This document shows, piece by piece, positions 1 to 6,619 of a stretch of DNA of 17,110 bases. The position numbers and the translations under genes are program-made. Below the pieces are notes generated by a model. The model was not told the origin of the DNA and did no database searches. It saw only the letters and a program-made list of their open reading frames with translations. This DNA comes from CAG-877 sp963589235. Its GTDB lineage: Bacteria > Bacillota_I > Bacilli_A > RF39 > UBA660. Where the stretch lies: assembly GCA_963589235.1 (NCBI GenBank), contig CAVAJX010000069.1, forward strand, positions 1 through 17,110. Reading direction: 5' to 3'. How positions within the stretch are numbered: position 1 is the stretch's first letter; each line of letters starts with the position of its first letter.

Positions 1-2088
1 GTCTATCGTGGAACAGTTGTTTATTCAAAAGAAGCACTAATGAAAGTAGAAAAAGTAGGGAATGATACTTTCTATGGAAAAATGTCTCAAGAACTTCAAG
101 AAGATAGTCAAGATAGTCCCTTGAAACTACGTCTTAGAAAACTTGCTGGTACCATAAGCATCATCGGCTACATCAGTGCTGCCTTAGTAAGTATTTCATA
201 TTTATTTTCACAGGTAGTTGTGGAAAATAATTTTGTCGTATCAGAAATGATAAAAACACTAACAAACTTTCCATTAATGTTTAAACACATACTATATGCC
301 TTAACACTAAGTGTCACAATTATTGTAGTAGCCGTACCAGAAGGTCTACCTATGATGATTACTCTAGTACTATCTTCAAATATGAAGAAAATGTTAAAGA
401 ACAATGTCCTTGTAAGAAAATTAGTCGGTATAGAAACAGCTGGCAGCCTTAACATTTTATTCACAGATAAAACAGGTACCCTTACAAAAGGACAATTAGA
501 AGTTGCTAGTATCCTAACCGGTGACAAAAAATCCTACTTATCAGCAGCTGAACTAAAACCATACAAAGTTTATGATGAACATCTAAAGTACGCCTGTGTA
601 TATAATAACTCAAGCTATCATGATGAAAACAATATTGCAGTAGGCGGCAACATCACCGATAGGGCAATACTAAATTTTATCAAAGAAAAGCCAAGAACCG
701 TAAAAAAAATAAAATCAACACCATTTGACAGTACAAAAAAGTATTCAACCATGACACTCGACTTAGGAAAACCAGTCAACTATATAAAAGGAGCTCCAGA
801 AAAACTCCTTCCACTGTGTACAAATTACATCTCAATAGATGGCAAGAAAAAGTCTCTAGTATCAAAAGAGTTCATCATGTCCGATATAAAAAACAAAACA
901 AGTAACGGTATACGTGCCATTCTTTTAGCTTACAATGACAACTATCATTATGAAGAATTAAATCGTCTTACACTAATTGCCGTTCTTTATTTAAAAGATG
1001 AAGTTAGAAAAGAAGCCATTGAAGGAATTGAATTAGTAAAAAAAGCTGGTATTCAAACAGTCATGATAACTGGAGACAGTAAAGAAACAGCAGTTAGTAT
1101 TGCTAAAGAAACTAATCTTATTACAAGTGATAAAGACATCGCAATAACAAGCAATGATTTAGCGAATTTATCAGATGAAGAAGTAAAAAAAATATTACCA
1201 AACTTAAAAGTTGTAGCGCGAAGTCTTCCAGAAGACAAGAGCAGGTTAGTGAGACTATCTGAAGAACTAGGATTAGTCACTGGTATGACAGGTGATGGCG
1301 TTAACGATGCCCCAGCTTTAAAAAAAGCAGATGTAGGATTCGCCATGGGCTCAGGTTCAGAAGTTTGCAAAGAAGCAAGCGACATTGTCATTTTAGATGA
1401 TAATTTTTTATCAATTACCAAAGCCATTCTCTTCGGCCGAACCATTTTCAAAAGTATCAGAAAATTTATAATATTTCAGTTAACTATAAATTTATGTGCC
1501 GTAAGTCTTTCTATAATAGGACCATTTATTGGTGTAGAAACACCAGTAACAATAGTACAAATGCTATGGATAAATATGATTATGGATACGCTCGCTGGAA
1601 TTGCCTTCTCCTACGAGCCAGCCTTAAAGTCATACATGTATGAACAACCAAAGAAAAAAGAAGAAACAATAATTAACAAATACATGTATGGAGAAATATT
1701 ATTTACTGGAATATACTCATCACTCTTATGCATATTCTTCCTAACAAACGATACCATAAAGTCTCTATATCGCTATGATCCTAACAACAAATACTTCATG
1801 ACGGCTTTCTTTGCCTTATTCATTTTCATGGGAATATTCAATAGCTTCAATGCCAGAACCACAAGAATAAACATCTTATCAAATCTTTCCAAAAACAAAG
1901 CCTTTCTAATAGTTACCTTAATAATCGTAATAGTTCAATTATACTTAATATACTATGGTGGTGAACTATTTAGAGCCTTTGGCCTAACCCTAAAAGAAAT
2001 ACAAATCACTATACTTTTAGCTGCAACCGTAATTCCTATAGACTGGATAAGAAAGCTAATAACCAAGCGAAGCCATTCATCAATATAA
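1..2088 (+). CDS. P-type calcium-transporting ATPase, type IIB-like, 5'-truncated by the window edge
   Basis: This is a cation pump that couples ATP hydrolysis, through an aspartyl-phosphate intermediate, to export of Ca2+ across the membrane. The reading frame is open from base 1, so the gene starts upstream; the ATG at 40 is internal, since the preceding codons (VYRGTVVYSKEAL) continue the actuator domain. Visible in order: the M4 motif PEGLP (337-351), the phosphorylation motif DKTGTLT (Asp codon 466-468), the nucleotide-binding domain with KGAPE, the hinge motif TGDGVNDAP (from 1288), and the M5-M10 bundle including LWINMIMDTLAG, where Asn and Asp are typical M6 cation ligands. PEGLP together with the M6 motif favours a PMCA/SERCA-type Ca2+ pump over K+ or heavy-metal pumps. 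About 695 residues are present, so roughly 200 N-terminal residues are missing. A terminator follows. The family is certain; Ca2+ as substrate is inferred from motifs. Confidence 0.93.
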   Translation, partial: VYRGTVVYSKEALMKVEKVGNDTFYGKMSQELQEDSQDSPLKLRLRKLAGTISIIGYISAALVSISYLFSQVVVENNFVVSEMIKTLTNFPLMFKHILYALTLSVTIIVVAVPEGLPMMITLVLSSNMKKMLKNNVLVRKLVGIETAGSLNILFTDKTGTLTKGQLEVASILTGDKKSYLSAAELKPYKVYDEHLKYACVYNNSSYHDENNIAVGGNITDRAILNFIKEKPRTVKKIKSTPFDSTKKYSTMTLDLGKPVNYIKGAPEKLLPLCTNYISIDGKKKSLVSKEFIMSDIKNKTSNGIRAILLAYNDNYHYEELNRLTLIAVLYLKDEVRKEAIEGIELVKKAGIQTVMITGDSKETAVSIAKETNLITSDKDIAITSNDLANLSDEEVKKILPNLKVVARSLPEDKSRLVRLSEELGLVTGMTGDGVNDAPALKKADVGFAMGSGSEVCKEASDIVILDDNFLSITKAILFGRTIFKSIRKFIIFQLTINLCAVSLSIIGPFIGVETPVTIVQMLWINMIMDTLAGIAFSYEPALKSYMYEQPKKKEETIINKYMYGEILFTGIYSSLLCIFFLTNDTIKSLYRYDPNNKYFMTAFFALFIFMGIFNSFNARTTRINILSNLSKNKAFLIVTLIIVIVQLYLIYYGGELFRAFGLTLKEIQITILLAATVIPIDWIRKLITKRSHSSI

Positions 2089-2163
2089 AATCCATTAGAC
2101 CAAACAAAAGTCAACATATTGCAACAACAAACATCTGTCAAAACTAAAACCATATATCCAAAC

Positions 2164-2212
2164 AAAAAACTTTGACCAAAATAATATAACATACTAAAGT
2201 CAAAGTTTTTTT
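2164..2212. terminator. Bidirectional rho-independent terminator after the ATPase gene
   Basis: The arm AAAAAACTTTGAC (2164-2176) pairs with GTCAAAGTTTTTTT (2199-2212) around an AT-rich loop. The T-run on both strands means it could stop the ATPase transcript (+) and any transcript arriving on the minus strand from the remnant at 2219-2407. Confidence 0.8.
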
Positions 2213-2218
2213 ATGTAC

Positions 2219-2407
2219 TTATACTCGAGCAACCATCAAATTACTTGATGAATATCTTTTAAGACCTTTATGAAATATAAAGAAAGCAAAAATTGCAAAT
2301 ACCATACTCACTCTACTTGCCACCATGGTAACATAAAAACAAATGGTCCTCAACATATTTTTGTTAACAAAGCCACATAAGTTAAAAAAAATCAACAATA
2401 TAAGTAC
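2219..2407 (-). pseudogene. C-terminal remnant of a probable ABC-2-type transporter permease
   Basis: On the minus strand an open frame runs from just after an in-frame stop (2408-2410) to a TAA at 2219-2221, about 62 codons. It reads as a hydrophobic helix followed by FFIFHKGLKRYSSSNLMVARV and stop. A last membrane helix followed by a short basic tail of the type GLKRYxSxN at the extreme C-terminus is typical of ABC-2 family permeases of the COG3694/COG4587 kind. No ribosome binding site or plausible start is visible, and the rest of the permease (about 200 residues) is absent. The open frame ends beside the IS-like end at about 2415, which suggests the gene was interrupted there. I see the frame and the tail; the family assignment is from memory and is moderate to low confidence. 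Confidence 0.4.
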
Positions 2408-2414
2408 TTATTCT

Positions 2415-2440
2415 GAGTGTGTAAGAAATTCTGTGTAAAT
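2415..2440 (+). mobile_element. Possible solo terminal inverted repeat of an IS256-family element
   Basis: The stretch starting GAGTGTGTAAGAAATTC and continuing TGTGTAAAT resembles the ends of IS256/mutator-type insertion sequences, in which a TGTGTAAA block lies inside the outer repeat. By that polarity the element's interior would extend to the right. No transposase and no matching second end is present, so at most this is a leftover of a deleted element. The assignment rests on recalled resemblance only. Confidence 0.3.
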
Positions 2441-2461
2441 GGAATCTAACCACGATACTAT

Positions 2462-2485
2462 GAAACCATAATTGGTTTCTTTTTT
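2462..2485 (+). terminator. Rho-independent terminator, plus strand
   Basis: GAAACCA (2462-2468) and TGGTTTC (2473-2479) form a stem with the tetraloop TAAT, followed by TTTTTT (2480-2485). No intact plus-strand gene lies immediately upstream, so it probably belonged to the lost mobile element or to the rearranged locus. Confidence 0.7.
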
Positions 2486-2511
2486 GTTATTTAAATAATA
2501 ACATATAATAT

Positions 2512-2993
2512 TTAATTTTCAAATTTTTTAATATCCTTACTATCTAAAATAATTAATTTATCTTTGTATATTAATAATTTGTCTAGTTTTTTCTTTTTAA
2601 TATCATTATTAGCCCAGTTATACATTTGAACAAGCATTCTAAAATTACATTTATATGGTGCTGGCTCTATTTTAAACTTCTGCCGTATCCATCTTTTAAA
2701 AATACGCCAATATAAAACGGTTTTTTTAAGATTTATATAAATGACAATATCAGCTTGAGATAAAGCCTCTTTAAAACAGTCTCTACCAACATCTTCAATG
2801 ATCCAATTTTTTCTTTCTATAATTTTTTTAAATAACTTATCTCTATCTTCACTAGTTCTTTTAACATTACCAGTAATTGTCTTTTTCCATACAATAGAAT
2901 CAAGTTCATAATATTTTATATTAAGTGCACATGAAATTTTTTAGCTAATGTAGATTTACCAGAACCAACCGGCCCAAGAATATAAATTCTCAT
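2512..2993 (-). pseudogene. FlaR-like P-loop nucleoside kinase, single-base frameshift
   Basis: The ATG at 2991-2993 opens MRIYILGPVGSGKSTLAKK, with a Walker A motif GPVGSGKS. The frame then ends after about 25 codons because the run of six T at 2937-2942 (A6 on the coding strand) is one base short. Restoring one base gives a continuous frame of about 160 residues reading ...ISCALNIKYYELDSIVW, then WIIEDVGRDCFKEAL and FKRWIRQK, to the TAA at 2512-2514. This is the order seen in AAA_18/adenylate-kinase-like proteins annotated as 'DNA topology modulation protein FlaR', whose real substrate is poorly defined. The start lies about 20 bases beyond the HIT gene's stop, so the two probably share a transcript. 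The lesion may be a true mutation, slippage that restores the frame during expression, or a homopolymer sequencing error. Everything downstream looks undecayed, which favours a recent lesion or an artefact. Confidence 0.8.
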
Positions 2994-3012
2994 CAATTTT
3001 TCTCTTTCAAAA

Positions 3013-3474
3013 CTATTTAAAAGAACTTCTTAATTGATCAATTTTGCCTTGAACTTTAACATATTCTTTTCTTTCTTTAACAAAGTTCTTTGAACCACGT
3101 TTTTCGTAATCGTATCTTGGTATCAATTGCAAATGAAAATGATTCATTGGACCATCACACATTGTACATAAATAAACGCTTTCGGCTCCATAAACTTCTT
3201 TTATTATGTTCATAGCTTTTTTCGCAAATACAAACATCTCTTCACACAAGTCATCAGGTATTTCCATCATATCTTTATAATGAGTTTTAGAAAGAATAAT
3301 AGTATGACCAATGGCTCTTGGTCTATCGCATAAGAAACATTCGAAATGTTCATTTTCAAACAACATTTCATCTGAATTGTCTCCATATATAATATTATCG
3401 TGTTCTCTGTTATAACAAGTTGGACATATTCCTCTGTCTGTTAACATAGCTGCAGTTAATTTTTCTTTTTCCAT
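3013..3474 (-). CDS. HIT-family (histidine triad) nucleotide hydrolase/transferase-like protein
   Basis: This 153-aa protein carries the HIT signature near its C-terminus: NHFHLQLIPRY, with H112, H114 and Q116. In canonical Hint/HIT proteins the motif is H-x-H-x-H and the middle His attacks the nucleotide alpha-phosphate. Here the third His is Gln, as in GalT-type members and some bacterial HIT proteins, so the nucleophile (H114) is kept. Two Cys pairs, C17-x2-C20 (GICPTC) and C46-x2-C49 (FECFLC), could bind a structural zinc. The likely activity is hydrolysis or transfer of nucleoside phosphoramidates or dinucleotides in the cytoplasm; the substrate is unknown. The start ATG (3472-3474) follows GTAGGAGAT, and a TATAAT box lies at 3494-3499 on the minus strand. 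The frameshifted flaR-like gene follows about 20 bases downstream. Confidence 0.85.
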   Translation of the reverse strand: MEKEKLTAAMLTDRGICPTCYNREHDNIIYGDNSDEMLFENEHFECFLCDRPRAIGHTIILSKTHYKDMMEIPDDLCEEMFVFAKKAMNIIKEVYGAESVYLCTMCDGPMNHFHLQLIPRYDYEKRGSKNFVKERKEYVKVQGKIDQLRSSFK

Positions 3475-3493
3475 AATATCTCCTACAAAGTTA

Positions 3494-3499
3494 ATTATA
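3494..3499 (-). promoter_or_regulatory. Candidate -10 box for the HIT/FlaR transcript
   Basis: TATAAT on the minus strand, about 20 bases upstream of the HIT start codon. The best TTGAAA-like -35 candidate is about 22 bases away, longer than usual, so only the -10 element is supported. Confidence 0.45.
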
Positions 3500-3513
3500 C
3501 TACAAAGTCTTCA

Positions 3514-3550
3514 TAAATAGTTTTCAAAATCAATATAATTTGATAGAATT
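3514..3550 (+). promoter_or_regulatory. Candidate promoter for the Sm_multidrug_ex gene
   Basis: TTTTCA, 17 bases, then TAGAAT lies directly upstream of the ribosome binding site. An alternative TATAAT box sits inside the spacer, so the exact start is uncertain. The region is divergent with the HIT promoter. Confidence 0.4.
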
Positions 3551-3569
3551 ATAAAAGGTGATGAGTTTT

Positions 3570-4040
3570 ATGTTAAAAAAATATTTAATAGTATTCTTCG
3601 TTTCAATGGTACCATTAATCGAATTACGTGGAGCCATACCATATGCAATAGGTTATAATTTACCAATTCTACCATCTTATATTGTTGCTATTATAGGTAA
3701 TATGTTACCTGTTCCAATCATATATTTATTTGCACGCCGTGTTTTAGAATTTGGAAAAGACAAAAAATACATTGGTAAGTTTTTTACTTGGTGCTTAAAA
3801 AAAGGTGAGGCCGGTGGAAAAAAGCTTCAAGAGAAAGCGGGAAAAGGTCTTTACTGGGCATTGTTCATCTTTGTTGGAATCCCACTTCCAGGAACTGGAG
3901 CTTGGACCGGTACTTTAGCTGCTTCAATTCTAGATATGGATTTTAAAAAGAGTGTAATTGCTGTCATGGGTGGAGTAATATTAGCTGGTATCATCATGGG
4001 AATTTTATCTCTTGGTATATTTAAAGGTATATTAGGATAA
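3570..4040 (+). CDS. Small multidrug export family membrane protein (Sm_multidrug_ex / COG2426)
   Basis: A 156-aa integral membrane protein. The N-terminal segment VPLIELRGAIPYAIG and the later FVGIPLPGTGAWTG are the two conserved proline/glycine-rich re-entrant-type motifs of the Sm_multidrug_ex family. About four hydrophobic helices are visible, with a basic loop (KKGEAGGKKLQEKAGKG) in the middle. The family name comes from a proposed export role; its transported substrate is not established, so transport is an inference. I chose the ATG at 3570 because AAGGTG (3555-3560) then sits at normal spacing; the GTG at 3558 and ATG at 3561 would lie on top of the ribosome binding site. The gene stands alone: its left neighbour is divergent, and on the right a bidirectional terminator separates it from the convergent MazG-like gene. 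Confidence 0.85.
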   Translation: MLKKYLIVFFVSMVPLIELRGAIPYAIGYNLPILPSYIVAIIGNMLPVPIIYLFARRVLEFGKDKKYIGKFFTWCLKKGEAGGKKLQEKAGKGLYWALFIFVGIPLPGTGAWTGTLAASILDMDFKKSVIAVMGGVILAGIIMGILSLGIFKGILG

Positions 4041-4066
4041 ATATTTAAAAATGAATTAGAACAAAC

Positions 4067-4107
4067 AAAAAATTGGTTGCTTATAATAGTAGGCATCCAA
4101 TTTTTTT
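4067..4107. terminator. Bidirectional terminator between convergent genes
   Basis: AAAAAATTGG (4067-4076) pairs with CCAATTTTTT (4097-4106), extended inside by TGC/GCA. The T-runs on both strands serve the plus-strand membrane protein gene and the minus-strand MazG-like gene. Confidence 0.85.
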
Positions 4108-4110
4108 GTC

Positions 4111-4443
4111 TTATTTATTGTCTATGACCTTTTCAAGAAAAATTCTTTCTCTAAATGCTCCATTAGTTGTAGCTTTTTTGTCAGCAACATTGATTATATC
4201 ATCTAAACTAAATCCTTTGAATTCGGCCATAGCTCTAATAAGTTCTAGTTTATCTGCTAGTTCTTTTTTTATTTCATCATCAGTATCAGCAAGTCTTACT
4301 TCCTCTAATTCTTCCTTATCTTTTTCCAACAAGTATTGCCAATATTCATCATCATTTAAAGTTCTACAAATTGCTTTTTCACCATTATTTCCAATTATTT
4401 TTGGAATATTATCTCTAACTAATTTATTATATATTCTTTCCAT
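4111..4443 (-). CDS. MazG-like all-alpha NTP pyrophosphohydrolase (COG4997 type)
   Basis: A 110-aa protein opening with YNKLVRDNIPKII, the hallmark of the COG4997 branch of the all-alpha NTP-PPase superfamily (MazG, HisE and dUTPase-2 relatives). The Mg2+-binding acidic motif is visible: E44/E45 and E48 in KEELEEV, then E61-x2-D64 in ELADK. It closes with the family's GAFxERIFLE-like segment. Members hydrolyse (d)NTPs to the monophosphate and pyrophosphate and are thought to remove non-canonical nucleotides; the exact substrate here is unknown. AAGGTGA precedes the ATG at 4441-4443. It lies 41 bases downstream of the Sir2 gene on the same strand with no terminator between them, so the two are probably co-transcribed. 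The length is normal for a stand-alone member. Confidence 0.88.
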   Translation of the reverse strand: MERIYNKLVRDNIPKIIGNNGEKAICRTLNDDEYWQYLLEKDKEELEEVRLADTDDEIKKELADKLELIRAMAEFKGFSLDDIINVADKKATTNGAFRERIFLEKVIDNK

Positions 4444-4484
4444 ACTATCACCTTATAAACTATATAACGAATTTAATAAGAAGT

Positions 4485-5207
4485 TTATTTCAGTTTTGAG
4501 AAAACATCTTCTAATTTATCATGTATAGCAAGTTCAGCTTTACTTTCATAAGCTGTTAAACTACCATTCATAATAACTAAGTGTTTTCCATCAAACATTC
4601 TAACTAAACTAGCAGCCGGTTCAACCGTTAGTGAAGTACCAGCAACAATTAACAAATCCGCTTTATTAATATATTCTATGGCTTTCATAAAACAACTAGG
4701 TAATTGTTCACCATATAAAACAACATCCGGTTTAATTATTCCAGAACAACTACATCTAGGAACACCATCACTATTGAAAACATATTCCGCAGAATAACTT
4801 TTTCCACAGCTCATACAATGATTATTATATACCGTTCCGTGTATTTCTAGCACATTTTTACTACCTGCTTTTTGATGTAATCCGTCGATATTTTGTGTAA
4901 TAATAGCCTTAAGTTTATTTTCTTTTTCCAATTTTGCTAAATATTTATGAACTACATTTGGTTCTTTATCTAAACAATTCATTTTATCTTTATAAAAAGA
5001 ATAAAACATTTCTGGATTACTCATAAATAAATCAATACTTAACATATATTCAGGTGGCAAATCAGTAGGGTAGTCCTTTTCTTTATAAAGACCATTCTTA
5101 CCTCTAAAATCTTTAATACCAGAAGCAGTAGATACTCCAGCACCACCAAAGAAAACAATGTTATCAGATTCATCTATTAACTTTTGTAATTTATCAACGT
5201 TATTCAA
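4485..5207 (-). CDS. Sir2-family NAD-dependent protein deacylase (sirtuin)
   Basis: A 240-aa single-domain sirtuin that removes acyl groups from lysine, consuming NAD+ and producing nicotinamide and O-acyl-ADP-ribose. Visible motifs: GAGVSTASGI (22-31) and DFRG for NAD binding, TQNID (104-108), the catalytic H123 in IHG, zinc ligands C131 and C134 (CMSC) with C152 and C154 (CSC), and GTSLTVEPAA near the C-terminus. The second zinc pair is C-x-C rather than the common C-x2-C. No Ala-Tyr-Arg desuccinylase pattern is obvious, so deacetylation is the default inference. No in-frame ATG lies near the N-terminus; the start is TTG at 5205-5207 with GAAGG about ten bases upstream. An extended -10 box (5232-5240) lies ahead, and the MazG-like gene follows in the same direction. 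Confidence 0.93.
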   Translation of the reverse strand: MNNVDKLQKLIDESDNIVFFGGAGVSTASGIKDFRGKNGLYKEKDYPTDLPPEYMLSIDLFMSNPEMFYSFYKDKMNCLDKEPNVVHKYLAKLEKENKLKAIITQNIDGLHQKAGSKNVLEIHGTVYNNHCMSCGKSYSAEYVFNSDGVPRCSCSGIIKPDVVLYGEQLPSCFMKAIEYINKADLLIVAGTSLTVEPAASLVRMFDGKHLVIMNGSLTAYESKAELAIHDKLEDVFSKLK

Positions 5208-5231
5208 ATTATCACAACCTTCACTAGTAAT

Positions 5232-5240
5232 ATTATAACA
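5232..5240 (-). promoter_or_regulatory. Extended -10 promoter for the Sir2/MazG-like pair
   Basis: TGTTATAAT on the minus strand matches the extended -10 consensus TGnTATAAT, about 25 bases upstream of the Sir2 TTG start. No good -35 is seen, which is acceptable for an extended -10 promoter. Confidence 0.5.
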
Positions 5241-5284
5241 CGCATAATTCTAAACATAAAGCATCCAAGAAATGACAATTATAT

Positions 5285-6310
5285 TTAATCAACAAAATGT
5301 CCAAAGCGTGCCTTTTTTTCATAACAAATATTTTGAAGATTTAAATCTTTTATGATACGTGCCGGTTTACATTCCTCATATAAATCATCGTCAACTACCA
5401 GGTCGCCTAAATTAGTCTTTACGTAAATTGCCAAAGGCCTTTCAATACCAATAGCGTATGATAATTGTACCAAACACCAAGTAACATCTTCATTAGAACT
5501 AACTATCTTTTTAGCAATTTCTCGAGCCTTATAAGCACCAGATCTATCTACCTTTGTAGGATCTTTTCCTGAAAAAGCACCGCCACCAACACTAGCAAAA
5601 GACTGATAACTATCAACAACAATTTTTCCGCCAGTAAGACCAGAATCACCTTCAAAGCCACCTATAGAAAATCTACCAGTCGGATTAATTAAAAATTCTT
5701 CAATGTCAATTTTATAATCTTGACAGATACTTTTACATATATCGACAATAATCTTATCTGTCCCATTTCGATTCTCTTCAGTATTTTGATAACAAATTGT
5801 AAATGTTTTAATCTTAATTAACTTATCATTCTCACCATAAATACCAGTTATTTGAGCTTTACCATCTGCTAAAAAACGTTTATCGCTTCGTCTAAGATTA
5901 TCATACTCTCTACTAAGTCTTTGCAAAATAACCATAGCGGTAGGTAATAGTTCTTTCGTATCTTTACAAGCATAACCAAACATCATACCATTATCACCAG
6001 CCCCTTTAACAACATCATTAGTACCAAGTGCTATATCTTCACTCTGTCTACCAATATTGTCAACGATCTTATACTTGTCACTATAACCGACATCTCTTAA
6101 CACTCGCTTTACGACTTTTTCAGTGTCAACTTTCGCCAATGTAGTAACTTCACCAGTAATAAATATTTTTCCTTTCCCACCCATAACTTCTACTGCACAT
6201 CTAGAGTTTTTATCCTGTTTTAGACATTCATCTAGAATAGCATCACTAATTTGATCACAAACTTTATCCGGGTGACCTCTAAATACAATTTCATTACTAT
6301 ACAATTTCAT
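5285..6310 (-). CDS. metK: S-adenosylmethionine synthetase (methionine adenosyltransferase), short divergent form
   Basis: MetK makes SAM from ATP and methionine, releasing phosphate and pyrophosphate. Signature blocks are present: GHPDK (12-16), TGEVTT with E54, GAGDNGMMFGYA (103-114, D106), DGKAQ (K151), INPTGRF, and GGGAFSGKDPTKVDRS (242-257). The start is the ATG at 6308-6310, preceded by GGAGG at normal spacing; the upstream TTG at 6325 lies within the leader. At 341 residues it is about 40-60 shorter than typical MetK. The segment before GAGD, which holds the active-site loop, lacks about 14 residues, and the C-terminus stops just after RFGHF. Where most enzymes read GLTGRKIIVD this one reads GLTGGKIVVD (G228), losing an Arg known in E. 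coli (Arg244) to matter for catalysis. The usual STQH is CYQN. The SAM-I riboswitch upstream supports a real role in SAM metabolism. Confidence 0.9.
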   Translation of the reverse strand: MKLYSNEIVFRGHPDKVCDQISDAILDECLKQDKNSRCAVEVMGGKGKIFITGEVTTLAKVDTEKVVKRVLRDVGYSDKYKIVDNIGRQSEDIALGTNDVVKGAGDNGMMFGYACKDTKELLPTAMVILQRLSREYDNLRRSDKRFLADGKAQITGIYGENDKLIKIKTFTICYQNTEENRNGTDKIIVDICKSICQDYKIDIEEFLINPTGRFSIGGFEGDSGLTGGKIVVDSYQSFASVGGGAFSGKDPTKVDRSGAYKAREIAKKIVSSNEDVTWCLVQLSYAIGIERPLAIYVKTNLGDLVVDDDLYEECKPARIIKDLNLQNICYEKKARFGHFVD

Positions 6311-6344
6311 ACTTATATCCTCCAAACTAAAATTGTCATCTCAT

Positions 6345-6382
6345 AAAAAAACACCCAAGAGATAACTTTATTTCTTGCGTGT
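6345..6382 (-). terminator. Regulated terminator of the SAM riboswitch
   Basis: The stem ACACGCAAG/CTTGGGTGT has one central mismatch and is followed by seven T on the minus strand. Its loop contains the 3' antiterminator arm, so the two folds exclude each other sterically. Confidence 0.85.
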
Positions 6383-6474
6383 CTAAAGTTATCTTATAGA
6401 TCTAGCTTTACCACCTAATTTAATAGGTTGGTGTGATTTCAAAGGGCTAGTCCCTCCATCACTCTTTATAAGAT
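6345..6474 (-). promoter_or_regulatory. SAM-I (S-box) riboswitch with intrinsic terminator, controlling metK
   Basis: The aptamer (6391-6474, minus strand) shows the S-box pattern: P1 strands ATCTTATA/TATAAGAT, the conserved AGAG...GGAGGGACTAGCCCTTTGAAA, P2 GTGAT/ATCAC, CCAACCT and AGGTGGTAAAGCT. The 3' P1 strand overlaps an antiterminator arm: AGATAACTTTA (6384-6394) can pair with TAAAGTTATCT (6360-6370). The alternative terminator pairs ACACGCAAG (6374-6382) with CTTGGGTGT (6351-6359), followed by a T-run to 6345. The known S-box logic applies: bound SAM stabilises P1, frees the terminator and stops transcription before metK; low SAM lets the antiterminator form. The structures were read by eye. 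Confidence 0.93.
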
Positions 6475-6482
6475 GTAACTTA

Positions 6483-6488
6483 ATTATA
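6483..6488 (-). promoter_or_regulatory. Candidate -10 box for the metK leader
   Basis: TATAAT on the minus strand. Transcription would begin at about 6476, two bases before the first P1 strand of the riboswitch, which fits a leader starting with the aptamer. The -35 position (TTTTAA at 17-bp spacing) is weak. Confidence 0.55.
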
Positions 6489-6619
6489 CACCAAGCAAAT
6501 GATTTTTAAAAGAAGTTTTTCCAAAAGATTATATCCAAATACTTAATTTACTTATATATATAATAATAATACAATTACAATATATTTATTACTACTAAAT
6601 TAAAAGAAAGGATATTTAT

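Noticed and set aside
168..527. Minus-strand open frame opposite the ATPase gene
   Set aside because: It lies entirely over the well-supported P-type ATPase frame, lacks a ribosome binding site, and has no recognisable motif.
1953..2192. 79-codon minus-strand open frame over the ATPase 3' end and terminator
   Set aside because: It crosses the terminator hairpin, lacks a ribosome binding site and shows no family resemblance.
4073..4528. Plus-strand Ser/Leu-rich open frame
   Set aside because: It is the complement of the MazG-like gene and the end of the Sir2 gene; its low-complexity composition is typical of antisense reading of AT-rich genes.
4485..5207. Sir2 gene as part of a phage-defence system (Thoeris, DSR or pAgo-Sir2 type)
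   Set aside because: The protein is a single-domain deacylase with complete zinc and NAD motifs, and no Argonaute, TIR, HerA or helicase partner is nearby.
5285..6325. Longer MetK start at the TTG at 6325
   Set aside because: That codon is part of the GGAGG leader; the ATG at 6308-6310 has ideal spacing and begins the conserved N-terminus.
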